From NCBI GenBank assembly GCA_037355855.1, contig CM074759.1:2542001-2606000 (forward strand): DNA of 64,000 nt. Direction: 5' to 3'. The position numbers and the translations under genes were made by a program. Of the stretch, positions 9,208-19,844 are shown one piece after another (the stretch's first letter is position 1; each line of letters begins with the position of its first letter). This DNA comes from Pseudo-nitzschia pungens. Lineage: Eukaryota > Bacillariophyta > Bacillariophyceae > Bacillariales > Bacillariaceae. Below the pieces are notes generated by a model. That model was not told the DNA's origin, ran no database searches, and was given only the letters and a program-made list of their open reading frames with translations.

Positions 9208-11595
9208 AAATTCTAGGTCTTGGTTATTAGGTAGATTGACCAGGCATTCATTGTTCAGCAAACAGGCTTGTAATTCCTGGTCTGCGTCATTGCATAAGTG
9301 CTGGAATAGGTTGGGGAATTCTGTTAGAAACAGCTCTTCATCTTGCTTGGGGACTTCAAGATTCAAGAAATCAATTAGGGTGCCTTTAATTTCCTTCCCC
9401 TCTGTAGGGGGATCCATCCGGGGGAGCCTGGAGAAAGCGTCAGCAAGAACATTCTTCTTGCCTTCAACATAGGTGAGGTTGACACCGAATTCTTCAAGGA
9501 ACAGTCTCCACCGGAGGACTCGTTGGACTGATAAGGTTCGGAAGGTAAGGTTCTTATGGTCAGTGTATATATTGATGACTCCGCTGAGGAGCATCTTTCG
9601 GTACTCTTTGCAGCAGAGTACAATTGCTAGGAGTTCTTTTTCCATGGTAGTATAGTTCTTTTGGGCATCAGATAGTTTCTTGGACCAATAGGCTATAGGC
9701 TTGCCATCTTGTAGGATTGCAGCGCCAAGCTGTAGGTCTGAGGCATCAGTGTACAGTTCAAAGGGCTTGTTAAGGTCTGGATAGGTGTTCAGCGCGTCCG
9801 CTGCCACCATGGCTTTCATTTTGCGAAAGGCTTTGTCTTGAGCAGGTCCCCAAGTGAAAGCTGAAGGAGCTTTTCTCTGCTTGCCTTTGATGGCAGCAGT
9901 CTGAGGAGTTTTCTTTTGCTTGGGGCCACCAGTGATGTCAAATAGAGGAGCTAGGACATGGGATCTTCGGGGCCACATGTCTCTGTAATATCCAACTGCT
10001 CCTAGGAATGACTTGACTTGGGTCACAGTTCTTGGTCGGTCCATATGAAGGATGGCTTCAATCTTTTTGCGCCAAGGCTTAACTGCTGTAGGTGTCATCC
10101 AATATCCAAGGAAGTCAGTTTCTTGTACAGCCCAATCACACTTGAGTGGGTTGCATTTAAGTCCATTCTGGTTGAGCCGGTCTAGGATCTTGTCAATAGT
10201 TTTCATGTGGAGGTCAAAGGATCCATTGGTCCATATGCCAATGTCATCAATATAGACAGTGCAGTCAGTGTCCTGTAGAATATCTTCCATTAGTTGTTGA
10301 GCCACGTCGGGAGAAACTTTAACTCCCATTGGTAGTCTTTGGTATTCATAGCAACCATATGGTGTGACTATGGTACAAAGTTTCTTGCTTGCGTCGTCCA
10401 GTTCAAAGCAGTAGTATTGCATGGACAAGTCAATTTTGGTGAAGTGAGTGTACTTGCCTCGCTTGTTCATGATATCCTGTATCCGGGGGATTGGATAAGG
10501 GCGTCTTTCAAGAAGTTCATTGAGTTCTCTGAAGTCTGATACCCATCTAACTCTGTTGTCTTTCTTTGGTACTATAAAGGTTGGAAATGCCCATTCAGCT
10601 GGCCCATTGCACCTCTTGAGGACTCCATCGTTACAAAGATTCTGGAGCTCCCTTTTGAATAGGTCTTCTCGTTTGTATGCAACGGGGTAAGGCTTCTTAT
10701 GTATGGGCTTGGATCCGGGCTTCAGTCTTAGAGAGATCTTCTTGTGTGGATACTTGCCAAGTTCTCCATTGAAAACGTTTGGATACTTGTTCAGTATTGC
10801 TTGGAATTGTTGCTGCTCTTTTGTGGACATGTGGGACTGTTGCTTTGCAACTGTGGAAGGATCTGTTTCTTGGTAGGCTCTATCGAGGATAACCTTGGAT
10901 TTGTATGGATTGGCAAAGGAGAGGTCATCAGCAAAGAGTTCAGCGTCTTCTAGTTCTTCCAAGAACATGGTATGGGCATCATGGTATAGAGAGGTGTCCT
11001 TCATAGGAATGGTTCGGTCCATCCACTGCACTGCTTCCTTGTTGAATAGGAGGTCGATTTTTGCTAGGTGGAGGAAGTCTCTGCCTAGTATGAGATCATA
11101 TTTGCAGTTCGGGGAATGGAAGAGCCTTGCCTCTTGTCTGTCGATGTTGTAGTTGCCAAACTCTTGTAGTTTGATGTTCTTCAGGATAACATATTCGGTA
11201 GTATCGAAGCTTCCATTTGCTGTGGTGGTTAAGACTTGATGCTTGCTTCTTATTGGTAGTGTGCCAAATGGTAGTGCTCGTTTGTTGATTAGAGTTCCGG
11301 AAGATCCACTATCAAGTAGTGCTAGTAGTGGTTTTGATTTGGTTGGAATGCCTTGTATGTACTGTACTGTGGTTAAAAGAATAGGAGCCACGTTGCTCTT
11401 ATTCGGGGATGCCTGTTTTGCTGTATTTCCAGCAGTCGGCAGCAGCTTGAAATAATTTTGCTCCAGCGCACCTCCTTTGGTGTAGTCTTTGGAGTTTCCA
11501 GGGATTGCAATAGAGATTTTTTGCTGTACCGGTGGACCAATTTCTTGCCAGGGACAAGAGTGGTCTATTTGTTGCTGCTGTCTTATTCCGATCAA
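9148..11595 (-). pseudogene. pol: Gypsy element C: protease, reverse transcriptase and RNase H of Pol
   Basis: An 815-residue frame. Protease motif ALLDSGSSGTLIN lies near residue 90 and YDLILGRDFLHLAKIDLLF follows. RT has [34 protein letters not shown], the LPMGVKVSPDVAQQLM block and the catalytic YIDD in DCTVYIDDIGIW. RNase H has YTDASDLQLGAAI, TTMEKELLAIVL and TDHKNLTF, then NVLADAFSRLP. The domain order PR-RT-RH-IN is that of Ty3/gypsy. The ending after NNQDLE is out of frame, because of the deletion near 9207. The true N-terminus is upstream in the linker (11596-11906), which is itself indel-damaged here. Confidence 0.93.
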
Positions 11596-11906
11596 TTGTA
11601 TTAATCGATCGTGATGCGTCTGTTGTACCCTTGGATCGATTATTGTAATCGATTTGGATCCATGTTCGTGTTGCTCTTTTCGGAGAATCGAACTGTTTTT
11701 GTTGCTGCGTTTGCAGTCTTTGCTGAGCGCTCAACAGGACTCCATCCTGTAGGTTCCTTCCCCTCTTTTTCCGGGAGATCTCCTCCTTGCGTCATCCCAG
11801 ACAGCTGTGCTGTACTGGCATCCAGGGCCTGTGGCGCCGGAGGCAAGGTGATTGCTGATTTTGTTGGACCATTTGGTCTTTTGGAATGGGTTGAGTGGTT
11901 TTGCAC
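11596..11906 (-). pseudogene. pol: Gypsy element C: N-terminal extension of Pol between gag stop and protease
   Basis: Directly after the gag TGA the same frame continues as GTG CAA AAC and stays open to about 11640, reading a Pro/Ala/Lys-rich stretch with SAITLPPAPQALDAS. The corresponding part of element L reads TGA ATG and has a closely similar sequence. In C the frame ends at a TAA after MDPNRLQ, caused by indels relative to L. It is the presumed Pol N-terminus, of unknown function. Confidence 0.6.
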
Positions 11907-12905
11907 TCAGGGGAGCCACACGAGGTCCCCATCGATACTGCGTTCTGTACGTCCCCCGTGTTCGGACTGAAACGTTTCCATGGCTGCTTGAATACATGCT
12001 TGAAAGGATTCATTGGTTGCAGTGGAGGCGTTTGGTTTCTTGTAATTTTTCGAGAATCTGTTCTTGGGACATTGAGACCAATCATGATCATGGCCTGGGA
12101 TACGGCATGGATTGGATTTCTTTTTGTGGTTTTGATTGTTTTTTGTATTGTTCGGGCGTTTGTTGCTTTTATTGGAGTTGCCGGAATTGTTGGAGTTATT
12201 CGGGCGTCTCCCATTCTTGGTAGTTTTGTTGTTCTTGTTTTTGCTGAGCCGATCGAGGCTGCTCATGTGGTCCACTATGAATTGTGGTGTTGTTTGTGGA
12301 GTCAGATGCATGTGGATTCGAACGTAGTCCTCAATCCAGCTGTTAGGATAGCTGTGGAGGAGGATAGTGAGTTGTTGGAGATGATCAATATTGGTTGCAA
12401 AACCATGTAGCTTTGCTGTGTATTTGATAAGTGTCATGAGCCGGTCAGTATGTTCTTTGCATGTTGATTCGATTTTCTTCTTGCACGCGGCGCTGCGGAG
12501 ATAAACATGCATGATGTCTCGAGCGTCATCAGCGTTGCAATATAGTTTGATAAATGCTTGAAAAGCAGCATTGTATCCATTGCGAGTGAGAGGATACAAC
12601 CTTTGATTGTTTGGACGAGTGGTGCGAGCGAGGGCTCTCCATTTTGTCTGTGAGTCGACGCAGAGGCATCTGCCAAAGTATCTGATGAGCGCTGTATCTG
12701 GAATGCCAATATCTTCTGCAGCGTTGAGGAAGGCTTCTTCCGTGTGGAGTAGTTCTTCCAGACCTCCTTTGTCTGTAAATAGAGGAACCTTGACGCTGTC
12801 GGAATGGTCGTTCGCGTCGTAAACGGATAGTGTGACTAGCTTGGGCTTGGAGCTATCAAAGGAGCTTTTATATGAGATTGGGGGGTCTCTGTAGATGCCG
12901 GTCAT
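11907..12905 (-). CDS. gag: Gypsy element C: Gag
   Basis: A 332-residue open frame starting MTGIYRDPPISYKSSF. The N-terminal two thirds are helical and resemble retrotransposon capsid. There follows an Asn/Lys-rich basic linker (about residues 225-265) and an unusual zinc-knuckle candidate C-x4-H-x-H-x4-C (CRIPGHDHDWSQC, about residues 270-282). It ends NESFQACIQAAMETFQSEHG...LVWLP. The ATG is 136 bp inside the 5' LTR. Gag packages element RNA. The frame is uninterrupted in this copy, while its homologues in E and L are broken. Pol follows in the same frame after the TGA. Confidence 0.88.
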   Translation of the reverse strand: MTGIYRDPPISYKSSFDSSKPKLVTLSVYDANDHSDSVKVPLFTDKGGLEELLHTEEAFLNAAEDIGIPDTALIRYFGRCLCVDSQTKWRALARTTRPNNQRLYPLTRNGYNAAFQAFIKLYCNADDARDIMHVYLRSAACKKKIESTCKEHTDRLMTLIKYTAKLHGFATNIDHLQQLTILLHSYPNSWIEDYVRIHMHLTPQTTPQFIVDHMSSLDRLSKNKNNKTTKNGRRPNNSNNSGNSNKSNKRPNNTKNNQNHKKKSNPCRIPGHDHDWSQCPKNRFSKNYKKPNASTATNESFQACIQAAMETFQSEHGGRTERSIDGDLVWLP

Positions 12906-13028
12906 GATATTTATTGTTTTGTTTAGGGATATTCCCTTTGTCAGGGATACAAGGTGGTCCTGTTGTTGAGGTTGTTGGTTGGTTTTGATTCAGTACTGAA
13001 TACTACTGTCTTTCTACGTGAAAGCGGA

Positions 13029-13040
13029 CAGTAATTACTG
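13029..13040. promoter_or_regulatory. Perfect palindrome at primer-binding-site position of element C
   Basis: CAGTAATTACTG is its own reverse complement and touches the internal edge of the 5' LTR, where a tRNA primer-binding site is expected. The same palindrome sits at 55214-55225 next to the 5' LTR of element L. No match to a common tRNA 3' end was recognised. Confidence 0.6.
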
Positions 13041-13347
13041 TGTAACACTCTGAGGTAGAAATTCGGAGTAGTATGAATAATTGTGTGTGCTTAAAGAATT
13101 TACAAAATATGAAATTTTCGACGTTAGCATGCGCATGACCATTACCAAATTAGTCATGCTCCTGCCATAAATGTTAATCCATTGTCGAGCTGTACGATTA
13201 GGCATATATCTTAATCTGGGACTCGACGATCCATTAGGTGTATGTACATATGACATATACCTATATGGATATCTTCATATTTGATTCCCATATGGAATTT
13301 GGTTAATTATCCAGTCGTAACCTACTAGCGTACGCTAACATGTTACA
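13041..13347 (-). repeat. 5' LTR of gypsy element C
   Basis: 307 bp with TG..CA ends, near identical to 7634-7957 apart from a 17-bp indel. The TCTCC duplicate follows at 13348. For this minus-strand element it should hold promoter and poly(A) signals. Its + strand right end supplies the spurious ATG of the frame starting at 13340. Confidence 0.95.
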
Positions 13348-13352
13348 TCTCC

Positions 13353-14242
13353 TGGCCTCAACGCTATCCTCCAACTATGCAACGGCTCCCCCCATAACCC
13401 TAAAGAAGCTCGGACAGTTCTCACCCTGCCACCTCCATTTCCTCTGGTGGTGCACCCAACTCGGCATCTTCCCAGCACTGTTTCCTGTGATCGCGCCAAG
13501 TATCACCACCGAGGCCCTCAACCTCCTCCTTGCCAATTACGCCCGCCACCTCTTGACTGGCCACAGCCTCCATTGCAAAAGCATTAAAGCGGACACTGCC
13601 AGCAAATACCTCCTGGCCGCTAGCACCCTTCTCACCCATTTGGATCCCGTTCCAGACCAAGACGCCCACAAGCAATCCCCACTGCGCCCTGGCCTGTGCC
13701 CAGACATCACAGCTGTCTTCCGCGAGGCCTGCCGTTATGAGTCGGTCCCGGACCGCCGCAAACCGGTCACAATTGCCATGCAACAGCACCTCCTCAAAAC
13801 TACAGTGTCTGCACCCCCAGATTCCCTCCTTGCAGCGCTTGCCAACTGGCTCACTGTCGGCCTCGCCACCAGTTTCCGTAAAAGCAAATGGTGCCAAACC
13901 CGCCGCCACCGGTGCCTTGGCGCATTTGCCCGCAGCCCATCTGGCAACTGCGTCGCCCTCATCCCTGCTGACATCACCCTACTTGACCGCCTTGGCGGTA
14001 CCCTCTCCCATTCCTCCAGTCTTGCTTCCCCTACCTCTGTGATGTGTGTCTCTGTCCAGTGGCGCTGGCAGAAGAACGGAGAGCGCAATGCCGTGAAAGG
14101 TTTCTCCAGAAACTCCACTGCCTCCCTTGACCTGGTCGCGGCGTGGTTGCGGATCCTGGCTTGCTACTACCGCCTTTTCCCTACTTGGGCCCCTCACCCC
14201 AGCCCCATACCTGGGCCCCTCCCTGTGTATAGCCCTGCTTGA
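13353..14242 (+). pseudogene. DIRS-like retroelement: tyrosine recombinase, N-terminal and central part
   Basis: Resumes the DIRS-like element directly after the TCTCC duplicate. The open frame has an N-terminal helical domain (KSIKADTASKYLLAASTLL) like the core-binding domain of tyrosine recombinases. The first catalytic-arginine region follows as LTVGLATSFRKSKWCQ. The frame ends at 14242 in a proline-rich stretch; the C-terminal catalytic half continues in another frame at 14239, so one frameshift separates them. Tyrosine recombinases replace integrase in DIRS-type elements. The first few codons of the formal ORF (13340-13352) come from the LTR of C. Confidence 0.65.
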
Positions 14243-14535
14243 ACATCGCGGTCTATGTTATTGACTCTGACGTTGAATCCACGCTTCGCTCCCTTGCACG
14301 TGACGTGTACGGCGTCACTTCCCTGTCCTCCCTCAAGAAATTCACCTGCCACTCTATTCGCGTCAGCGCCTGCTGCATCCTCCAAGCCGCCAGCGTGGCC
14401 CCGGAATTTATCAAAAAGCAGTTGCGGTGGAACAGCAATTTGTGGCAAATCTATACCCACGACCTCCACATCTTGTCCCACCAACACAACGCCATCCTCA
14501 CCGCCGGTGCCGCCCACCCCCCCGACCGCTGGTAA
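14239..14535 (+). pseudogene. DIRS-like retroelement: C-terminal catalytic half of tyrosine recombinase
   Basis: It reads IAVYVIDSDVESTLRSLARD, then the H-x-x-R box as FTCHSIRVSACCIL, and then LRWNSNLWQIYTHD. In that last motif W and Y fit the sixth and nucleophile positions of the tyrosine recombinase signature. Together with the FRKSKW arginine at the end of the upstream frame the R..HxxR..W..Y set is present. It is displaced by one frameshift near 14236. The frame ends at TAA 14533. Codon use remains C-rich as in 6802-7633, supporting one element. Confidence 0.65.
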
Positions 14536-15053
14536 CACGCCGAGTCCGCCCCCCCCCTCCACACCATGTCAGTTCCGGCCCCATGCTCGGTCTGCCTTCA
14601 TGCCCCTTCCCAAATCACACGCCCCCACTCTTGCCCGACCCTGCTGCAACGCCCTTTTAATGTCCCCTCCGACACGTTTTCAATCTTAGGTCCCATTTCT
14701 TTTTGTTTCCACGCCGTTTCTTTCCACCGTGGGCTCAACCACTTCCACGGTTTCAACATTATTTTCACCATGTTTTCTTCCCCTCGACCATGTTTTGCTT
14801 CGGTCTCCATTTCCTTCCTTTCCATCTTCTTCTCCCTTCCCCGAACCTTCATCACTCCCCTCACAACTTTCAGAACCGTCCCCTCCCAACGTTTCCCTTC
14901 CTTCCCGTTCCTACCGCACCATGCTTGCTGCTGCCTTTCTCCGAAAGGCTCGAAGACTTCTTGCCACCATGGCACGGGCCCTCCAGACCCTTCCCGAGGA
15001 CTTGACCCCCACTTCTGTAGCATGCTGGCGTACCCTTACTACAAAAGGCTCTA
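14536..15053. other. Pyrimidine-rich non-coding sequence after the tyrosine recombinase
   Basis: The + strand is rich in C and T and has open frames in several phases, but none resembles a known protein. It probably represents the 3' end of the DIRS-like element. I looked for the inverted or split direct terminal repeats expected of DIRS-type elements and did not find them by eye. Confidence 0.35.
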
Positions 15054-15335
15054 AATGATTATTGAATCCCGCATGTACTTCAATATATATGTTATTCATG
15101 TATGTATATTCAGTATATGTACACATTCAAGTATCAAGATAAATATCAAGAGTCTTATGACTCGCTGATAATTGGATATCATGTCTCGATCGCTCATTCA
15201 TCCCATACTCAAGGAATCATTCCCATCTTGTAAAGTATTCAACCATTCTCTTAAAACACAATTATCGAACACCGAATTGATCGAACATCGAATCGATCGT
15301 ACACCGAATCGATCTAACGCTCCGAACCAAGAAAC
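15054..15335 (+). other. Leader and possible 5' LTR remnant of gypsy element E
   Basis: The stretch beginning TGATTATTGAATCCCGCATG resembles an internal part of the C/D/L LTR in sense orientation (AATTATTAATTCG ... AATCCCACATGG). It may therefore be a 5'-truncated LTR. It is followed by a leader rich in CGAATCGATC before the gag ATG at 15336. Confidence 0.35.
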
Positions 15336-16492
15336 ATGGCAGGACTTTACAGAGATCCTCCAATCAATTATACTCCTTCCTTCAACAGGAGCAAGCCCAA
15401 GAGAACCAAGCTTGCCATTACAGATCCCAATGGAAAACAAGACAGCATGAAGATTCCTCTGTTCACCAACAAAGGAGGTCTAGAAGAATTGCTCTTTGTT
15501 GAAGAAGCCTTCGGAAACGGAGCAAGGCTCCTAGAACTACCAAGCATCAACTATATCACCCACTTCAGCAGATGCCGAAATACAGACACCCAATCCAAGT
15601 GGCGCGAGATGCTACAGGATCCCCTGAATCCAGATGAATTCCAATATGAAGAAAGCGTCAGAGGATACGAAGCAGCAATCATAGACTTTATCAGGCAACA
15701 CTTTTGCAATGCAACAGACGCCAAAGATATCATCCATACCTACCTTCGAATGCTGAAGAAACCAAGTAACGTCTCATGCAAAGACCATGCGGACCAAATG
15801 CACATCCTCTTCAAGTACACTAAACGACTCCCAGGACACGCGGAACTGACCTATCACCAACAGAAGCTAAGACCATTCTGCTGCACACTTTCCCAAACAA
15901 ATGGATCAACAGCTATGGTCTAATCCACCAGGGAATCCATGAGGATACCACTGTACAGTTTATAGTGGATCACATGAGCTGTCTAGAATGTCAAGCAAAA
16001 AGAAAATCAATCAATCCCAATCATACCTCTGATTTGGACGCCAAAGCAAACACTGGTTTGGACGCTGAAAGCATCGACAGCAACAGCTCTGATTCCGACG
16101 CTGACAATGATGATGACAGTGACAAAGAAAATGATGCAGAGGATGAGCCACCAATTGGCAAAAGAAAACACAACAATCCCTGCAGGATACCTGGACATGA
16201 TCACAATTGGTCCGAGTGTCCAAAGAATAGATTTTCCAAAAGGAGCAAAAGCAGCAACAACAGCACTGCCACGGCTCCTAGCAATGAAACTGGAAGTACT
16301 GCTTCCGCCAACTCCGTTAAAACCCAAATCGTCAAGCAGGCAATCGAATCCTATTGCATGGAACACGGAGGACGCGTATTGCATGGAACACGGAGGACGC
16401 CTATTGCATGGAACACGGAGGACGCGTATTGCATGGAACACGGAGGACGCGTCAAAAGAAACGCTGACGGCAGTCTTACATGGCAACCATAG
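15336..16492 (+). pseudogene. gag: Gypsy element E: Gag with 2-nt insertion
   Basis: It starts MAGLYRDPPINYTPSF, homologous to Gag of C and L. A 2-nt insertion near 15873 (CTAAGACC versus the expected CTAACC) shifts the frame, so the first part ends at 15923. Gag homology (IVDHMSCLE) continues in frame 2 to TAG at 16490-16492. The second part has an acidic Asp/Ser tract absent from C, the zinc-knuckle candidate CRIPGHDHNWSEC, and a 25-bp unit repeated four times (16352-16451). It ends KRNADGSLTWQP. Gag forms the particle core. This copy cannot make a full Gag without frameshifting. Confidence 0.85.
16352..16451 (+). repeat. Four tandem 25-bp units inside gag of element E
   Basis: The unit TATTGCATGGAACACGGAGG plus ACGCG (one C/G variant) occurs four times. 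Since 25 is not a multiple of 3, the same DNA is read in all three frames in turn (YCMEHGGR, LHGTRRT, IAWNTEDA). The three extra copies add exactly 75 bp, so the downstream frame is kept. Confidence 0.9.
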
Positions 16493-17152
16493 CCACCATA
16501 ACCAACAACTTATATACATGGATCACAGTATCCAGCACTGTGCCTTCAGCTCCCCTGGAACTGAATGCCAGCTCAGCCCTGCTGACTGGGAAGACGCATG
16601 GAGGAGAACTCCCAAGAAAAGACGGGAAGGAACCTACAGAGATGAGCCCTGTTGCAAATAAAACAAACAAACCAAATACAACGCGCTCAGTCCAATGCAA
16701 AGTGACGGCAACAATCAACCAAAAATACAGATTCAAATGGCACATCAATAAAGCAATAAAAAGATCTGGACGTAGATTGGTTCGGACGCAAACTAATTGC
16801 AAGGGTACAGACGCTAAAGCCATCAATCATGAATCAATCAATCGAATCAAATCATATATCGATCGATAAGGGTACAGATGCAAAACAAAATAATCGATCG
16901 ACCATCAATAGGGTACAGCAGCAATAACAAGGCCAACCTTGTTCTGGACACACAATTAGTCCACAGGGAGCTCCAAAAATAGTAGAGCAATCCCACAAAA
17001 ACCACTTTCAAAACCCACAGAGGTGCTCTGGAGTTACAAAATTTGACACTCCAACCGACTGCTGCAAATACACCCAAATAAAGACCGGCAAAGTATCCGG
17101 CAACGCACGCGCAAATTAAGAACTGCAAACGACAAAGACCGTACCTAACAAT
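16493..17152 (+). other. Element E gag-pol linker remnant and unidentified sequence
   Basis: The part around 16540-16640 is similar to the C/L linker (Pro-rich, CAGCTCCCCTGGAACTGAAT then AGAAAAGACGGGAAGGAACC) but is not open. From about 16680 to 17152 it carries no recognisable gene. It is cut at 17153 by the LTR of element D; the 5 bp before it are ACAAT. Confidence 0.5.
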
Positions 17153-17456
17153 TGTAACACTCTAAGGTAGAAATTCGGAGTAGTATTAAATTGTGCGTTA
17201 TTTCATACTTTACAAGATGGGATTCAAATTAAAGAGAGGGAATAATGAGCGATGATGTCATCCCGACCTCTTTATATGATATGCGTTCTTGTATATTATA
17301 TATATCTTGTATGTAACCTTAATCGTATAATCACTTTCTTCTGCGTGCTCGCCTGTACATACCTGATATACATCCTTGAATACCTTCTATATTCAAATCC
17401 CATGTGGGATTCGATTAATTATTAATTCGTAACACCGCCTACGCTAGCATGTTACA
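17153..17456 (-). repeat. 3' LTR of gypsy element D
   Basis: 304 bp reading TGTAACACTCTAAGG ... CATGTTACA on the + strand. It is followed by the TAGTGCCTCATGATTG stretch that also adjoins the 3' LTRs of C, I and L. It belongs to the minus-strand element D whose integrase ends at 17487. Confidence 0.9.
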
Positions 17457-17486
17457 TAGTGCCTCATGATTGAACGAATCCCACAG

Positions 17487-19324
17487 TTAAGCCACCCAGT
17501 GACTCATTGAGCAATCCGAGTCATCTGATTGGTTAGACTGGAGATCGGGGGGTTCATCCGTTGGAGACTCCGATTGGTTCGTGTCTTGGTATGGAGTAAT
17601 CTTCCAGATGTTCACTGTTTCAACCACTGAAGGGGATCTTTGCAGTTTTACAGTTCCATTTGGATTGACTTGTATGATTGGAAAAGGTCCAATTTTTTGG
17701 GGTTGCAGCTTGCTAGGGTCAGGCTCTTGGACCCACACCTTGTCTCTGGGTTTGAAGGTATGATTGATCCTCTTGGCATTATCTCTGAGTAGGTTCTTGT
17801 TAATGCCCTGTTGCCAAAGCTGTTGCAGTGCCAATAGGTTGGATGTCAATGGCAGATCAACCAGCAGCATGTCTCTGTTAATACAAGGGATCCTGGGGAT
17901 GATTGTAAAGCAGCATTCACAGCACACCTGGAGGCATGCATGCATGTCGCGAGGGCATTATCCATGAGCTGACTGGCCCTGGTATTGACTTGAGGAGGAT
18001 TGACATGTACTAGGACTCTGAGGATATCAGCAACTGTATGATGGGCTCTTTCACAGATGGCATTTGACTGGGGATTCTTCACTGTTGTAGGGGCCGACTG
18101 TATTCCATACTGCTTGAGGGTAGTTTGGAACTCAGCTCCTAAGAATTCACCACCATTATCATGAACACATCTGATAGGTCTTCGGCACCTTGAGAGCCAA
18201 CAGTTCTTGAATTTATCTGATACATGTTGCAAGGACTTGTCCCTGATTCTGATGATTTCTAACAGGTTGGTCACTGGGTCGATACAGGTTAGGGCCTTGA
18301 AGTTGTAGTTCTTGCCCTGAGCTGTGATCTTCCAGGGGCCTATGAGATCCACATGTACCTCGTTGAATGGTGCAAGTGGGGCTTCTTTCGGTGGAAGCTT
18401 GCCATACTTGGAGTGCTGGTTCTTGTATTTAATGCAGTTGTCTGGGCAGATGTAGGACTTGCATAGGTTAGATAAGTTATCCGCATAGAATCTGGCTGAG
18501 ATAGTTTGATATAGCCTGGTGGATCCACAATGACCCAACAGGAGATGATACCATCTGATGGTAGCATCGGCAAGGGAGCTTGGTATGTAGATTCTCCAAT
18601 TGTCAGGATTAGATTGGTTGGCGTAGCAGAGGATATTATTGCCTTCTAATTCTTGATGAAAGAAGGCTTTGGATTGAATCTTGAACTTGATAGTGGGATC
18701 CTTTTGCTGATGGAGATGAATATTGGAGTAGTTCACCGGGCATTCCAAGTCTTGGTTGTTTGGTAAGTTAACAAGACACTCATTGTTCAGCAAGCAAGCT
18801 TGTAGTTCCTGGTCTGCGTCATTGCATAAGTGCCGGAATAGGTTGGGGAACTCTATTAGAAACAGTTCTTCATCTTGCTTAGGGACTTCAAGTTTCAGAA
18901 AATCCACGAGAGAGCCCTTTCCAAGGGCTTCTTTCTTCCCCACAGTAGATGGATCCATCCGGGGGAGCCTGGAGAAGGCATCAGCAAGAACATTCTTTTT
19001 GCCTTCAACATAGGTGAGGTTGACACCGAATTCTTCCAGGAATAATCGCCACCGGAGGACTCGTTGGACTGAGAGAGTCTGGAAGGTAAGGTTCTTATGG
19101 TCAGTGTATACATTGATGACTCCACCGAGGAGCATTTTTCGGTACTCTTTGCAGCAGAGTACAATTGCGAGGAGTTCTTTCTCCATAGTAGTATCGTTCT
19201 TTTGGGCTTCAGATAGTTTCTTGGACCAATATGCAATGGGCTTGCCATCCTGGATGATGGCAGCACCGAGTTGTAGGTCCGAGGCATCAGTGTACAGTTC
19301 AAAAGGCTTGTTAAGGTCTGGATA
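17487..19324 (-). pseudogene. pol: Gypsy element D: RNase H and integrase of Pol (3' half)
   Basis: RNase H motifs (YTDASDLQLGAAI, TDHKNLTFQTLSVQR, NVLADAFSRLP) are followed by integrase with WYHLLLGHCG, CPDNC, HVDLIGPW, CVHDNGGEF and NPQSNAICERAHH, then a GPF module. A single-base deletion near 17880 shifts the frame inside the integrase: the first part ends in a false tail at 17846, and the C-terminal part (SNLLALQQLWQQG to SMSHWVA) is in the frame 17487-17945. The frame is open rightwards into the terminal repeat of giant element F at 19325, so about 75 N-terminal residues of the formal 567-residue ORF come from F and are meaningless. The 5' half of D lies beyond F and G. Confidence 0.88.
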
Positions 19325-19340
19325 CGTCCGAAAACTGTTT

Positions 19341-19505
19341 TGCGACCTTTGCGACCCCATCGCAACCCACTCGCGACCATTTCCTGAGAAATGCGACCCA
19401 ATTTTTTTATTCGCAACCTTTTTTCCATTATTCTCAATTTTTTTATTCGCAACCTTTTTTCCATTATTCTCAACCTTTTCAGGTCGCATTTCGCAACCCC
19501 CCCAG
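19341..19505. repeat. Left subterminal GCGACC-rich region of F
   Basis: Repeated GCGACC/GCAACC words and two copies of a 32-bp unit with TTTTTTATTCGCAACC. The counterpart in F' (42050-42120) has five or more CGCGACC words. The right ends of both hold ATCGCGACCCCCC. Such subterminal repeats are often transposase-binding sites; that role is inference. Confidence 0.6.
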
Positions 19506-19844
19506 GTTTCAAGAAAAACGATGCGATCCTGACTCTGATATTCACTCACTCATCACAATTTCACTCCATTTGACACATTTGACTCAAGAAACACAAATAA
19601 TTTTCAATCAGACTCACTTGAGTCACACCAAATTTCCACTTTAACCTTTATATTGCTTCGTACGGTAGTAAAATCACTTACTAACTGGCACCTTCCTTTT
19701 TACAGTGGTGTCACGTCCCATGCCCTTTGTTCAAAGTCACATCTCGTTTTGCAGCAGCAGTGCCTCCTATGTAGTACCGCCTCTCTCTTTCACATCATAA
19801 AAAAATAATCATCAAACACATTTTTTTATGTCACGCACCACACC

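Larger units (their letters stand above)
7634..13347 (-). mobile_element. Complete Ty3/gypsy LTR retrotransposon C
   Basis: 5,714 bp, bounded by LTRs 7634-7957 and 13041-13347 with TG..CA ends, and flanked by the 5-bp duplication TCTCC (7629-7633 and 13348-13352). Reading on the minus strand the order is 5' LTR, gag, protease, RT, RNase H, integrase, 3' LTR. It sits inside a DIRS-like element. The LTRs differ mainly by a 17-bp indel (7706-7730 region), so the insertion is fairly recent. Pol is broken by an ~11-bp deletion near 9207 and by indels in the gag-pol linker. Confidence 0.95.

Noticed and set aside
17846..19549. 567-residue Pol ORF starting at 19549
   Set aside because: Its first ~75 residues are terminal sequence of element F read by chance in frame with the RNase H of D; it is a chimera made by insertion.
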